From Phascolarctobacterium sp. (lineage in GTDB: Bacteria > Bacillota > Negativicutes > Acidaminococcales > Acidaminococcaceae): a DNA stretch of 36,840 nt. The stretch's first letter is position 1. The number at the start of each line of letters is the position of its first letter. Positions 12,391 through 20,732 of the stretch are shown one piece after another. Below the pieces are notes generated by a model. It worked only from the letters and a program-made list of their open reading frames with translations. It had not been told where the DNA came from and made no database searches. Position numbers and translations under genes: made by a program. The stretch spans positions 1 to 36,840 of the forward strand of contig JAUNOC010000008.1 of NCBI GenBank assembly GCA_030531205.1, in the 5' to 3' direction.

Positions 12391-12438
12391 AATCATAGGC
12401 ACATTCTACCATATTTGTTCTCTTGAAACCTGAAACCT
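12391..12438 (-). repeat. Core plus heptamer array at the copZ-like stop
   Basis: Reading the minus strand from the TAG stop of the copZ-like gene: two AGGTTTC units, AAGAGAA and CAAATAT (12438-12411, all in 7-bp phase, the first overlapping the stop), then the core GGTAGAATGTGCCTATGATT (12410-12391). It faces the ligA-side copy across the terminator. Confidence 0.7.
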
Positions 12439-12637
12439 ACTCAATTCCTACCACATCAAATCCTAAGTCCTCAATGGCAGTTTTAATTGCGGTTGTGTCA
12501 ACTTTGTCATCCCCAATCACCGCATTGTTTTTCTCCAAATTGACTTCCACTTTTTGCAAGCCCAGTTTCTCCAATGCTCCTTTAACTGCTGCCACACAAT
12601 GTTGGCAATGCATTCCTTTAATTTCCACTGTTTTCAT
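12437..12637 (-). CDS. Heavy-metal-associated domain protein (CopZ-like copper chaperone)
   Basis: A 66-residue single HMA domain. GMHCQHC (residues 8-14) is the CxxC metal-binding loop, here with His between the cysteines; the rest fits the ferredoxin-like fold (KVEVNLEKNNAVI, AIEDLGFDV). Such proteins carry Cu(I) to P-type ATPases or repressors, but no copper ATPase is in the window, so the partner is unknown. An AAGGGG Shine-Dalgarno lies inside the 3' end of trmN6, which it overlaps by 20 nt, so it is translated from the end of that transcript. Confidence 0.85.
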   Translation of the reverse strand: MKTVEIKGMHCQHCVAAVKGALEKLGLQKVEVNLEKNNAVIGDDKVDTTAIKTAIEDLGFDVVGIE

Positions 12638-13301
12638 AACTTACACCCCTTCCTATGTGTGGCGGCAATACTTCCAAACCATAACTGCCACCTTTTTGCA
12701 TTTCTAATAAAAATATCCAAGCCGGTTTATCTGCTGCGCTGTGTACCCATTGCAGGCGTTTTGGTTGCAAACCATATTTTGCTGCTAAATTCATGGCTTC
12801 CACAAATCTGTCCGGCAGTTGTACCAACGCAAATCTGCCACGATATTTTACGGCATAGGCCGCTGCCTTAAAAAAAGCTTCTAAATTAGCAGTTTCTTCG
12901 TGACAGGCATTTTTGCCGATAATCCTTGTGGCACCGCTGTTTCTGTAAGGCGGATTTGCCACCACTAAATCAAAACTTTCATTGGCAAAATAATCTTTGT
13001 AGTTTCGTACATCGCCTTGCAGAACCGTAAATTTGTCTTGCAGATTGTTGTCTTTGACGCTCTCTTGTAAAAGTGTCAAAACTTCAGCGTTGATATCCAA
13101 AGCGGTTACTTGTGCTGCTCCACGATATTGACAAAGCATACCGATGGCACCCGTGCCACATCCCAAGTCCAATACTTTGGCATTGTTGACAATGTGAGGA
13201 AAATTACCCAAAAGCACCGCATCTGTAGTGAAGGAAAATTCTTCGGCATTCTGCCAAATTTTATACAAACAACCGGGAATGTAGTCCAGCCGTTTAGGCA
13301 T
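12618..13301 (-). CDS. trmN6: tRNA1(Val) (adenine-N6)-methyltransferase-like protein (YabB/TrmN6)
   Basis: A 227-residue Rossmann-fold methyltransferase. LDLGCGTGAIG (about residues 45-55) binds S-adenosylmethionine and VVANPPYR (about 112-119) is the NPPY motif of enzymes that methylate exocyclic amines of adenine. The N-terminal FSFTTDAVLLGNF matches the TrmN6/YabB group. Its place next to ricT and holB is the same as yabB in Bacillus. The start has GGAGG upstream and overlaps the ricT stop by 8 nt. Substrate specificity (A37 of tRNA-Val) is inferred from family only. Confidence 0.85.
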   Translation of the reverse strand: MPKRLDYIPGCLYKIWQNAEEFSFTTDAVLLGNFPHIVNNAKVLDLGCGTGAIGMLCQYRGAAQVTALDINAEVLTLLQESVKDNNLQDKFTVLQGDVRNYKDYFANESFDLVVANPPYRNSGATRIIGKNACHEETANLEAFFKAAAYAVKYRGRFALVQLPDRFVEAMNLAAKYGLQPKRLQWVHSAADKPAWIFLLEMQKGGSYGLEVLPPHIGRGVSYENSGN

Positions 13302-14127
13302 TGCCTAAATCCTCCGGCTCAAATACTTCGTTCCAGGCCACATTGACTACATTATTAGGGGCTAACTGTACCTGTACAGTTTTGTCCTGGCGGTTAATGC
13401 CCATAACCCTGCCCTCTCCTAAACTGGTGGCAACAATGGAACCGATTTTGGGTAATATAATTTGGTCTTTTTGATTGTCGCCAGTATCTGTATAGTTCTG
13501 GTCTTCGTAATCCAAACAGCACATTAATCTGCCGCAGATGCCGGAAATTTTGGTGGGGTTCAAACTGAGTCCTTGATTCTTCGCCATACGAATAGACACA
13601 GGAGCAAAATCTCCCAAGAAAGTGGCACAGCAAATAGGTCTGCCGCAATAGCCGATACCGCCCAACATTTTTGCTTCATCCCTAACGCCAATCTGCCGCA
13701 GTTCAATGCGGGTGCGGAATACGCTGGCAAGGTCTTTTACCAGTTCACGGAAATCCACCCTGCCGTCAGCGGTAAAATAGAAAATTATTTTACCCACATC
13801 AAAGGTGAATTCTACATCTACCAAATTCATTGGCAGACCATGATTTTGAATTTTCCGTTCACAGATATGAAAGGCCTCTTTTTCACGAACTTCATTTTCT
13901 TTGACTTGCAAAGTGTCGGCTTCTGTGGCTTTGCGGAGAATGGGTTTCAAAGGACTGACTAATTTATCCTCAGAAATTTCCCTGGGGCCGATGACTACGG
14001 TGCCATATTCCATTCCCCTTATAGTTTCCACAATTACCCCTTCGCCCTTGGTAACAGCGGTGTCCAAGGGGTCAAAATTGTAAATCTTACAGTTTTTCTT
14101 AAATCTTACTCCTACAACAATTGGCAT
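13294..14127 (-). CDS. ricT: PSP1-domain regulator RicT (YaaT)
   Basis: A 277-residue PSP1 protein of the YaaT/RicT type. Characteristic parts are GMEYGTVVIGPREI near residue 39, FYFTADGRVDFRELVKDLA, RIELRQIGVRDEAKMLGG, and the Cys cluster GYCGRPICCATFLGD with GRLMCCLDYE, the cysteines linked to Fe-S binding in the Bacillus RicAFT complex. In Bacillus that complex affects mRNA processing by RNase Y and sporulation phosphorelay. No ricA or ricF is in the window. GAGGAG precedes the ATG; the gene starts 2 nt after holB. Confidence 0.9.
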   Translation of the reverse strand: MPIVVGVRFKKNCKIYNFDPLDTAVTKGEGVIVETIRGMEYGTVVIGPREISEDKLVSPLKPILRKATEADTLQVKENEVREKEAFHICERKIQNHGLPMNLVDVEFTFDVGKIIFYFTADGRVDFRELVKDLASVFRTRIELRQIGVRDEAKMLGGIGYCGRPICCATFLGDFAPVSIRMAKNQGLSLNPTKISGICGRLMCCLDYEDQNYTDTGDNQKDQIILPKIGSIVATSLGEGRVMGINRQDKTVQVQLAPNNVVNVAWNEVFEPEDLGNA

Positions 14128-14129
14128 TT

Positions 14130-15122
14130 TTATCTCCTCTTCATACTGGTATTGATATCTAAAAGCAATTCTTCAACTGCCCGTTTGATGCCAAGATTAC
14201 CGGTCAAATCTTGATTGACTCTTTCCGTTGCCAGCAGGGCATCTTCCAGTCCTTGCTGGGTGGTGTTGGCACCAATTTTGTTCAGTTCAAATTGCAAATC
14301 TTCGTTATATAAATCTTTATTCCCCATTTTTAACATGAGGGCATCCCGTAAGAGATTTTGTAAAAGTGCAAGCCACATAAAAAATCCGGGCCGGTCTTTT
14401 TTATACCGCTCATGTACATCAAGGGATGTCATATAGGCCAAGTTCAAGGGAAACTTGGTGGGGAACATCATTAGCAAATTCAGCAGTTCCTTGCGGATAT
14501 CCAGAGCATCATTTTCAAACAGGGCAAGAGCTGCACCGATACTGCCGTCTGCCAGATGGGCATAGATTTTGGCATGTTCCTCGTCTTTAATTTCTTTCAA
14601 GAAAGCGGTTTCAATTTCCTCGTTGTTAATGGGTTTGAACCGCAGGGTTACCACCCGGGAAAGAATGGTAGGTAAAAGTTTTTCTTCCTGGCTGGCAATG
14701 AGAATAATTGTCCAGGAGAGGGGTGGTTCTTCCAATAGTTTCAAAATGGCGTTTTGCGCCGGAATACCCATCAAATCCGCGTCCTCAATGAGAATAACTT
14801 TGTTTTTACCAAGAGTGGGGGCAAAGGCACCCCCTGCAATCAAATCCCGTATTTGTTCAATCAGGATTTGTTTTTTATCTTCCAAAAGTCCGATTTTAAC
14901 AAAATCAGGATGGGCACCGACATTAAATTGTTTGCAACTTTGACAGTTGTCATGTCCTTTTAGATTATGGCAGAGCAGAGATTGGGCAAATTCCATTGCC
15001 AAAAGTTGTTTGCCCAGACCGGAACTTCCCACAAAAAGCAATGCATGGGGATGATTATCGCTAGTTAAGTAGCGTTCCAAAAATTTTTTATGTTGTTGAT
15101 TACCCAAGATGTTTTCCCACAT
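14130..15122 (-). CDS. holB: DNA polymerase III subunit delta'
   Basis: A 330-residue clamp-loader subunit. AAA+ features are GSSGLGKQ (32-39, P-loop), VILIEDADLM (Walker B region), and SRVVTLRF with sensor-1-like residues. The zinc module has only three cysteines, C51, C60 and C63, instead of the usual four, so zinc binding may be altered or use a His (H52 or H57). Order tmk–holB–ricT–trmN6 is classical, but the small yaaQ/yaaR genes found between tmk and holB in Bacillus are missing and a 222-bp repeat element sits there instead. No Shine-Dalgarno is visible before the ATG. Confidence 0.9.
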   Translation of the reverse strand: MWENILGNQQHKKFLERYLTSDNHPHALLFVGSSGLGKQLLAMEFAQSLLCHNLKGHDNCQSCKQFNVGAHPDFVKIGLLEDKKQILIEQIRDLIAGGAFAPTLGKNKVILIEDADLMGIPAQNAILKLLEEPPLSWTIILIASQEEKLLPTILSRVVTLRFKPINNEEIETAFLKEIKDEEHAKIYAHLADGSIGAALALFENDALDIRKELLNLLMMFPTKFPLNLAYMTSLDVHERYKKDRPGFFMWLALLQNLLRDALMLKMGNKDLYNEDLQFELNKIGANTTQQGLEDALLATERVNQDLTGNLGIKRAVEELLLDINTSMKRR

Positions 15123-15130
15123 AGTTTCAG

Positions 15131-15342
15131 AAATTAAAAGTTATAAGTTAAAAATTAAAAATTACGGAAAGATGTTCCAGTGATTAAAATAAAAAATCAC
15201 CCGTCTTGCCCATCTATATTCCTTTAGGCAAGCCACCCTCTTTGCAAAGAGGGCAAGAGTTCGCACTATACCAACTTTCCTAAAATCTAAATATAATCAC
15301 AGGAACATTTCACATTCATTCTTAATTCTGCATTCTTAATTA
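15131..15342. repeat. Composite intergenic element between tmk and holB
   Basis: Left end (plus): five in-phase 7-bp units of AAATTAA type (15131-15165), then GGAAAGATGTTCCAGTGATT. Right end (minus): four units of GAATTAA type (15342-15315) starting 2 nt after the tmk stop, then the core TGTTCCTGTGATTATA. The ends are inverted relative to each other and enclose a two-hairpin module (15198-15277) and the second core GTTCGCACTATACCAACTTT. It has no coding capacity and looks like a miniature inverted-repeat element. Confidence 0.7.
15198..15277 (+). repeat. Two-hairpin element, copy 1
   Basis: Hairpin 1 pairs CTTGCC (15205-15210) with GGCAAG (15227-15232) around a 16-nt loop containing ATTCCTTTA. 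Three bases later hairpin 2 is the palindrome 15236-15253 (CCCTCTTTG with CAAAGAGGG). It is followed by GTTCGCACTATACC. Four other copies in the window keep this architecture with different stem bases. Confidence 0.65.
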
Positions 15343-15344
15343 GG

Positions 15345-15968
15345 TTACACATTACGAATTATAATTGACAGAATCTTCTCGCTTACTTCCTCAACGCTTC
15401 CCAGGGCATTTACAACTTTAATCCGCTCCGGTTCGGCGGCGGCTAAGGCCAAAAATCCTTGCCGTAAATTTTCTTGAAATGCCAAGCCCTTATTCTCAAA
15501 TCTGTCAGCAATGCCACGTTCATTACGGCGTTGCAATAATTGTTCGGGGTCAGCATCCAAGACAATGGTTAAATCTGGCAGAATCCCGCCGGTTGCTTGC
15601 AAATTCAATGCTTTTAAGTCAGCCAAATCTTCCACTTTTAATCCATGCGTCAGCCCTTGATAAACAAAGGTGGAATCGCAGAACCGGTCGCAAAGTACAG
15701 TTTTGCCGGCAAGTAGAGCGGGCTTAATGATTTGCTCCACATGTTCTGAGCGGCTTGCCATAAAGAGCAATGCTTCCGTACGGACAGAAAGTTGCAAAGT
15801 GGGGTCAAGCACAATGCTCCGCACTTTTTCCGCAATGGCAGTACCGCCTGGCTCTCTGGTAATAACAACTTGTTGTCCTGATTCGGTCAGGTGTTGCGCC
15901 ACTAATTTTATTTGGGTGGTTTTGCCCACACCATCTATACCTTCAAAAGTAATAAATTTTCCTGTCAT
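15345..15968 (-). CDS. tmk: Thymidylate kinase
   Basis: A 207-residue kinase that phosphorylates dTMP to dTDP. P-loop GIDGVGKTTQ (about 10-19), TREPGGT (37-43), DRFCDSTFVYQG (DR(Y/F) motif, about 91-102), and the lid RRNERGIADRFE (about 144-155) are all present. Length is normal. The start overlaps the decarboxylase stop by 4 nt (ATGA), matching the yaaO–tmk order of Bacillus. There is no clear Shine-Dalgarno, so translation is probably coupled. Confidence 0.96.
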   Translation of the reverse strand: MTGKFITFEGIDGVGKTTQIKLVAQHLTESGQQVVITREPGGTAIAEKVRSIVLDPTLQLSVRTEALLFMASRSEHVEQIIKPALLAGKTVLCDRFCDSTFVYQGLTHGLKVEDLADLKALNLQATGGILPDLTIVLDADPEQLLQRRNERGIADRFENKGLAFQENLRQGFLALAAAEPERIKVVNALGSVEEVSEKILSIIIRNV

Positions 15969-17392
15969 TGTTTAACTACCCAAATTTTTTCTAAATTATT
16001 ATCTTTCTGGCCCTTAATAATTCTGCCCAACTGCATTTCTTTTTGAATATAGTTCAATATTTCTTGGGAAATAATTTCTCCGGGCAAGAGTACAGGAACC
16101 CCGTGCGAAGAAAAAATAATAGGTTCTGTTGCAATACGCCCTTCACTCTTTTGCAAAGGAACCTGCTCTTGTTGGGTATCAAATGCTTCAAAATAATCCA
16201 TCGCTTTTTTTGCTTTTGGCGGTTTGCCGTTTGTTTGTTCTTTTGGCTCAAAAATTTTGCTTTGTACCTTGACACTGGTCAGAACTTTGCGTAAACGCAT
16301 TAACATATCATAAAAGTCAGTGTCGTTATCGCCGCCAGTGGCAAGGAGCAAAATATTATTAGTATCCGCCATTTCTACGGCAATACGGTTTTTGCGTAGT
16401 TCTGCCGCTAATTCTATGCCGTTAAGTTTGCTTTTTGTTGTGTTAATTAAAATTTTGGTTTTGTCCAGCTGGAAACCAGGTATATCTTCGGAAGTTAAAA
16501 TCCGCAAGCCGGAAATTTTTACGGCTTCCCGTAATTTAGCAGCCAAATCACAGGCAGTATTTATTAGTCGCTCGCCCTGCGTTTCCATTTGAGCACGAGC
16601 ATGGTCCAATGATGCCAAAAGCAAGTAATTGGGTTCAGCGGTTGCCAAAACATTAAGAGCATCGCTGATGCGTTTGGCATCTAAAAGTTTGCCTTTGATA
16701 TGCAACATACTGCATTGGGTTAAAGCATTTAAAGTTTTATGTGTGCCAAGCACTACTCCGTCAGCGCCACAACGCAATGCGGATTTCGGCAATTGTTCGC
16801 TGAAACCGAAGTGAGCACCATGGGTGCTGTCAACTAAAAGCGGTACATGGTGTTTGTGACACACAGTTGCGATTTCCGATGTATCAGCGGTGATTCCGTA
16901 GCAATTTGGGGAAGTAATCAGCACTGCCTTAATTTCTTTGTCCTGGGTCAATGCTTGGTCAATGACTTCCGGTTTTAATTGGGTACAAATGCCGAAATCT
17001 TTGTTAAACTCAGGTGTGAGGTAGGTCATTTCTACCCTTGCTAAAAATGCACCATTGAACACGCTAATATGACTGTTCCGTTGTATCAAAAGTTTTTCGC
17101 CGGGACGTAATGTACCTAAAATCAAGGTCTGAACTGCTTGGGTGGATCCATTCACACACCAAAAACAAGCGTCGCTACCATAAAGTTTTGACGCTAATTT
17201 TTGTGCTTCCACAAGACAGGGTTGAGGGTTGCCGGCGCCGTTCAAATCTTTTATATCAATGGCGGCACTATTGTTTAATAAAAACAATAAATCCTCGTCA
17301 AAACCCCTACCACCCTTATGACCGGGACTGTGCAGGGGATAAACCTCTTGCTGCAAATATTTTTTTAATGCCTCAAGAAGGGGCTTTTTCAT
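15965..17392 (-). CDS. Orn/Lys/Arg decarboxylase family PLP enzyme (YaaO-like)
   Basis: A 475-residue fold-type I PLP enzyme of the short Firmicutes arginine/lysine/ornithine decarboxylase group. Family marks: HSPGHKGGRGFD near the N-terminus, DSTHGAHFGF (PLP Asp region), and GTHKTLNALTQ, whose Lys should form the Schiff base; the C-terminal domain contains SSHGVPVLLPGE. The substrate cannot be fixed from sequence; arginine or lysine is usual. It overlaps prs by 4 nt and tmk by 4 nt and has no clear Shine-Dalgarno, so it is translated by coupling within the prs operon. Confidence 0.85.
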   Translation of the reverse strand: MKKPLLEALKKYLQQEVYPLHSPGHKGGRGFDEDLLFLLNNSAAIDIKDLNGAGNPQPCLVEAQKLASKLYGSDACFWCVNGSTQAVQTLILGTLRPGEKLLIQRNSHISVFNGAFLARVEMTYLTPEFNKDFGICTQLKPEVIDQALTQDKEIKAVLITSPNCYGITADTSEIATVCHKHHVPLLVDSTHGAHFGFSEQLPKSALRCGADGVVLGTHKTLNALTQCSMLHIKGKLLDAKRISDALNVLATAEPNYLLLASLDHARAQMETQGERLINTACDLAAKLREAVKISGLRILTSEDIPGFQLDKTKILINTTKSKLNGIELAAELRKNRIAVEMADTNNILLLATGGDNDTDFYDMLMRLRKVLTSVKVQSKIFEPKEQTNGKPPKAKKAMDYFEAFDTQQEQVPLQKSEGRIATEPIIFSSHGVPVLLPGEIISQEILNYIQKEMQLGRIIKGQKDNNLEKIWVVKQ

Positions 17393-18354
17393 TTTTTTGT
17401 AATAGAACGGAAAAGAGCACTGACGCTGCCGTCATTGTAAATTGCCCTAATGGTTTCTGCCAAAACTGGGGCAATGGTCAATACTTTAATCTTATCGCAC
17501 ATCTTGTGGGAAGGAATGGGAATGGTATTGGTGACAACCAATTCCTCAATTTCACTTTCTTTAATACGGCTTACAGCGGGGTCAGTAAGCACAGGGTGGG
17601 TGCAGCAGGCATAAACTGCTTTAGAACCCAATTCTTTCAACACCCGTGCTGCTTCACACAAGGAACCGGCTGTATCTACCATATCATCAATTAAGACGGT
17701 GGTTTTGCCTTTAATATCACCGATAATATTCATAACTTCAGCCACGCCTGGTTGAGGACGGCGTTTATCAATAATTGCTAAGGGAGCATCCAAACGTTCT
17801 GCAAAAACTCTGGCTCTGCCCACACCGCCCAAGTCGGGGGAAACAACTACCATATTAGGTAACTTTTTGGTTTTGATATAGTTTGCCAAAGTGGGACTGC
17901 CGGGCATATGGTCAAAGGGAACATCAAAAAATCCTTGAATTTGTGCTGCGTGTAAGTCCACGGTTACTACACGGGTAATGCCGCTGATACTTAACAAGTC
18001 AGCCATTAGTTTTGCAGTAATTGGTTCACGACCACGAGATTTGCGGTCTTGACGGGCATAACCGTAAAAAGGCACAATGGCAACAATCTTGTTGGCGCTG
18101 GAACGTTTGAAAGCATCCGCCATAATCAAAAGTTCCATTACATTGTCATTAACGGATGGTCCACAGGTTGGTTGCACTACGAAGACATCCTTGCCACGCA
18201 CAGATTCATTAATCATAACCTGAATTTCCCCGTTGTTAAAACGGTTCACTGTGGCATCTCCCAATTTGCATCCCAAATAGGAAGCAATTTCTTCAGCCAA
18301 AGGTCTGTTGGCATTGCCAGAAAAGAGTGCAAATCTTTCTTTGTCGTTTAACAT
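17389..18354 (-). CDS. prs: Ribose-phosphate pyrophosphokinase
   Basis: A 321-residue PRPP synthetase that makes PRPP from ribose 5-phosphate and ATP. Seen: FSGNANRPLAEEIA (N-terminal), the flexible ATP loop RQDRKSRGREPI, DLHAAQIQGFFD, and the PRPP-binding loop VLIDDMVDTAGS. Length is that of the class I enzyme. GGAGGGAAC is a strong Shine-Dalgarno and a promoter lies 40-65 nt upstream. Downstream of glmU as in Bacillus. PRPP made here is also the effector sensed by the nearby PurR. Confidence 0.97.
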   Translation of the reverse strand: MLNDKERFALFSGNANRPLAEEIASYLGCKLGDATVNRFNNGEIQVMINESVRGKDVFVVQPTCGPSVNDNVMELLIMADAFKRSSANKIVAIVPFYGYARQDRKSRGREPITAKLMADLLSISGITRVVTVDLHAAQIQGFFDVPFDHMPGSPTLANYIKTKKLPNMVVVSPDLGGVGRARVFAERLDAPLAIIDKRRPQPGVAEVMNIIGDIKGKTTVLIDDMVDTAGSLCEAARVLKELGSKAVYACCTHPVLTDPAVSRIKESEIEELVVTNTIPIPSHKMCDKIKVLTIAPVLAETIRAIYNDGSVSALFRSITKK

Positions 18355-18390
18355 TTTTTGTTCCCTCCAAAAAATTTATTTTATTTTTAT

Positions 18391-18419
18391 ATTATATAAC
18401 AACTTATAATATTTATCTA
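18391..18419 (-). promoter_or_regulatory. Promoter for prs
   Basis: On the minus strand TAGATA (18419-18414), a 17-bp spacer and TATAAT (18396-18391) lie between the glmU stop and the prs Shine-Dalgarno. The hexamers fit sigma-A consensus at four and six of six bases. Confidence 0.55.
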
Positions 18420-18427
18420 CATTAATT

Positions 18428-19795
18428 TCAATCTTGAAAATATTTTTTTGCCCAATTATCAATTATTTTTTGTTTTTCCCGTGTGATTGCCAATGCTCCT
18501 TCCGGAACATCCTTCGTAATGGTGGAACCGGCGGCAATAAAGGATTCATCCCCAAGTGTTACCGGTGCTACCAGATTGCTGTTGCAACCGATAAAGACCT
18601 TGTTGCCAATCTTGGTGCGGTGTTTTTTCTTGCCGTCATAGTTCACCATAATGGAACCGCAACCCACATTTACATTGCAACCCATATCGGTATCGCCAAT
18701 ATAACTTAAATGGGGCAATTTGCTGCCCTCGTCAATTGTACTGTTTTTCACTTCAATAAAGTTACCAATTTTTACTTTATTTTTGATCACCGTATCAGGT
18801 CGCAAATGTACGAAAGGGCCTGCGGTAACTTCATCACCAACTTGGCAATCATGGGCATAGATAAATTGCAAATGGGTGCTTTCTCCAACCTTTACATTGG
18901 TAAGGCGGGCGTTGGGACCAATTTCGCAATTTTTAGCAATTTTGGTTTTGCCTTCCAACCAAGTGAAAGGACGGATTACCGTATCGGATGCTATTTCTAC
19001 ATCCGCTTCAATAAAGGTGCTTGCCGGGTCCATAATGGTTACGCCCTCGTCCATCCATTTATTGAGAATACGCTGACGCAAGACATTTTCTGCTTCTGCC
19101 AATTGGCGGCGGCTGTTGATACCGATTACCATATCGTGGTCTTCTGTAACTATGGCGCCAACCTTTTTGCCCATTTCCTTCAGTTTGGCAATAACATCTG
19201 TAAGGTAGTATTCACCTTGAGCATTGTTGTTGCTCAAGCGTTTCAAAATCAAAAATAAATCCGGACATTCCAAGCAATAAATGCCGGTGTTGATTTCGTG
19301 AAGATTTTTCTGCACTTCTGTAGCATCTTTTTCTTCCACGATACCCAGCACATCTCCCTTGCCGTCCCGAATAATTCTGCCATAACCAAAGGGATTATCC
19401 AAGATTGTGGTCAATACGCTGGCACTGGCTCCTGACTGCTTGTGCCTTTCGTAAAATTTCTTTAATTCGTTACTGTCCAAAAGCGGTGTGTCGCCACATA
19501 AAATCATGGCAGTACCATGAAAATTGGCAAGAGCGTTCTCTGCCTGCATTACAGCATGTCCTGTGCCTAATTGCGGTTCTTGAACTGCAAATTCCACACT
19601 CTCACCAATCTCTTGGCGGACTGCTTCCGCTCCGTGTCCAATAATAACAATCTGCCGTTCCATGCCAGCAGTTTTAGCAGCACGTACTACATGCTCAACC
19701 ATTGGTTTTCCACCAACTTTGTGCAGAACTTTTGGCAGGGTTGATTTCATTCTTGTACCCTTGCCCGCTGCAAGGATAATGGCTATTGTGTCCAT
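18428..19795 (-). CDS. glmU: Bifunctional GlmU (GlcNAc-1-P uridyltransferase / GlcN-1-P acetyltransferase)
   Basis: A 455-residue enzyme that makes UDP-GlcNAc for cell wall. The N-terminal uridyltransferase has LAAGKGTRMKS (about 8-18) and LCGDTPLL; the C-terminal half is a left-handed beta helix of hexapeptide repeats (for example IGPNARL, VGCGSIMVNYDG) with the acetyltransferase site. A TTG two codons upstream (19801) keeps the frame, but AAAGG is 9-10 bases from the ATG at 19795 and only about 3-4 from the TTG, so the ATG is chosen. The next upstream gene, purR, ends 118 nt away across a repeat element. Confidence 0.96.
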   Translation of the reverse strand: MDTIAIILAAGKGTRMKSTLPKVLHKVGGKPMVEHVVRAAKTAGMERQIVIIGHGAEAVRQEIGESVEFAVQEPQLGTGHAVMQAENALANFHGTAMILCGDTPLLDSNELKKFYERHKQSGASASVLTTILDNPFGYGRIIRDGKGDVLGIVEEKDATEVQKNLHEINTGIYCLECPDLFLILKRLSNNNAQGEYYLTDVIAKLKEMGKKVGAIVTEDHDMVIGINSRRQLAEAENVLRQRILNKWMDEGVTIMDPASTFIEADVEIASDTVIRPFTWLEGKTKIAKNCEIGPNARLTNVKVGESTHLQFIYAHDCQVGDEVTAGPFVHLRPDTVIKNKVKIGNFIEVKNSTIDEGSKLPHLSYIGDTDMGCNVNVGCGSIMVNYDGKKKHRTKIGNKVFIGCNSNLVAPVTLGDESFIAAGSTITKDVPEGALAITREKQKIIDNWAKKYFQD

Positions 19796-19811
19796 ATTCA
19801 ACGACCTTTCT

Positions 19812-19913
19812 GAATTAAAAATTAAAAATGAAAAACGAAAAATTGTGGTAAAAAGTTCCTGTGACTATATTTGGAAAGTTCGCACTATGCTGACTTCCCT
19901 GCAACCCGACACC
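19812..19913 (+). repeat. Minimal complete heptamer element between glmU and purR
   Basis: Five in-phase 7-bp units (19812-19846: GAATTAA first, then AAATTAA-like), core 1 GGTAAAAAGTTCCTGTGACT (19847-19866), core 2 GGAAAGTTCGCACTATGC (19873-19890), and three inverted units (19893-19913) ending directly at the purR stop codon. It is the shortest copy with arrays at both ends and may define the unit of the family. Confidence 0.7.
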
Positions 19914-20720
19914 TTAAATCGGTCTAATATCAATCTTGTTATTTATTTCATCAATTTTATAGAGCCGCAATAAGGCGGTGTAATTGGAGATTATTTTTTT
20001 TGTCGGTTCCACTGCTTCAATTAAGAAGGCCTTGCCAACGACATTTGCTCCCAATTCTTCTGCTAATTTTACCAAGCCGTGAGCCGTGCCACCGCCCTTC
20101 ATCAAATCGTCAATAATGAGTACATTCTCTTTGGGATGTAAAGCCCGTTTGGGCATTGCCATAGTTTGAATGGTCTTGGCAGAACCGCTGACATAGTTGA
20201 TACTTACAGAACTGCCTTCGGTAACGAAAGAGCCGTGCCTTGCCATTACCAAGGGAACATTAAAAGCCCGTGCTACCAAAAGGGCAAGAGGAATACCCCT
20301 GGTTTCTACAGTCATAATGCAGTCCGGCTTTAAGTAATGAAGTTTCTTCATAAAGATTTCGCCCAAGCGGGATACTATCTGCGGGTCGCAGAGTAAGTCC
20401 GTCATATAGATTAAGTTGCCGGGTAAAATTCTATCGGGGTTGCTTAATTGTTTTGCCACATCCAAGAGAAAATCTTGGTCTTCCTGGTCTGTGCTGTCAG
20501 GCACAAACCACACGCCGCCATTAGCACCGGGCATGGTTTCCAAATGCCCCATACCAAAATTTTCCATACTGAACTTAATGGCACTAACATCCTCGCTGAG
20601 AGTGGATTTTGCCACATTAAAACGGTCACAAAAATATTTATAAGGAAAAAGATGATGGGGATGGTCTATGAAAATTTTAGTCATAGCAATCACCCGTTCA
20701 ATTCTTTTCATTTTCTCCAT
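19914..20720 (-). CDS. purR: Purine operon repressor PurR (Bacillus type)
   Basis: A 268-residue repressor with an N-terminal winged helix (about 1-75; RFNVAKSTLSEDVS is the recognition helix region) and a C-terminal phosphoribosyltransferase-like domain whose PRPP loop is VLIIDDLMKGGGTAHG. In Bacillus it binds PurBoxes in pur promoters and is released by PRPP. Context ispE–(gntR)–purR–glmU–prs supports the call. Start at 20720 has GAGGT 5-6 bases upstream; an in-frame ATG at 20711 is an alternative. No PurBox was recognised in the window. Confidence 0.93.
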   Translation of the reverse strand: MEKMKRIERVIAMTKIFIDHPHHLFPYKYFCDRFNVAKSTLSEDVSAIKFSMENFGMGHLETMPGANGGVWFVPDSTDQEDQDFLLDVAKQLSNPDRILPGNLIYMTDLLCDPQIVSRLGEIFMKKLHYLKPDCIMTVETRGIPLALLVARAFNVPLVMARHGSFVTEGSSVSINYVSGSAKTIQTMAMPKRALHPKENVLIIDDLMKGGGTAHGLVKLAEELGANVVGKAFLIEAVEPTKKIISNYTALLRLYKIDEINNKIDIRPI

Positions 20721-20732
20721 AACAGACCTCGC

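Noticed and set aside
15123-15344. Hidden yaaQ or yaaR gene between tmk and holB
   Set aside because: Neither strand has a frame of suitable length or sequence; the region is repeat DNA.
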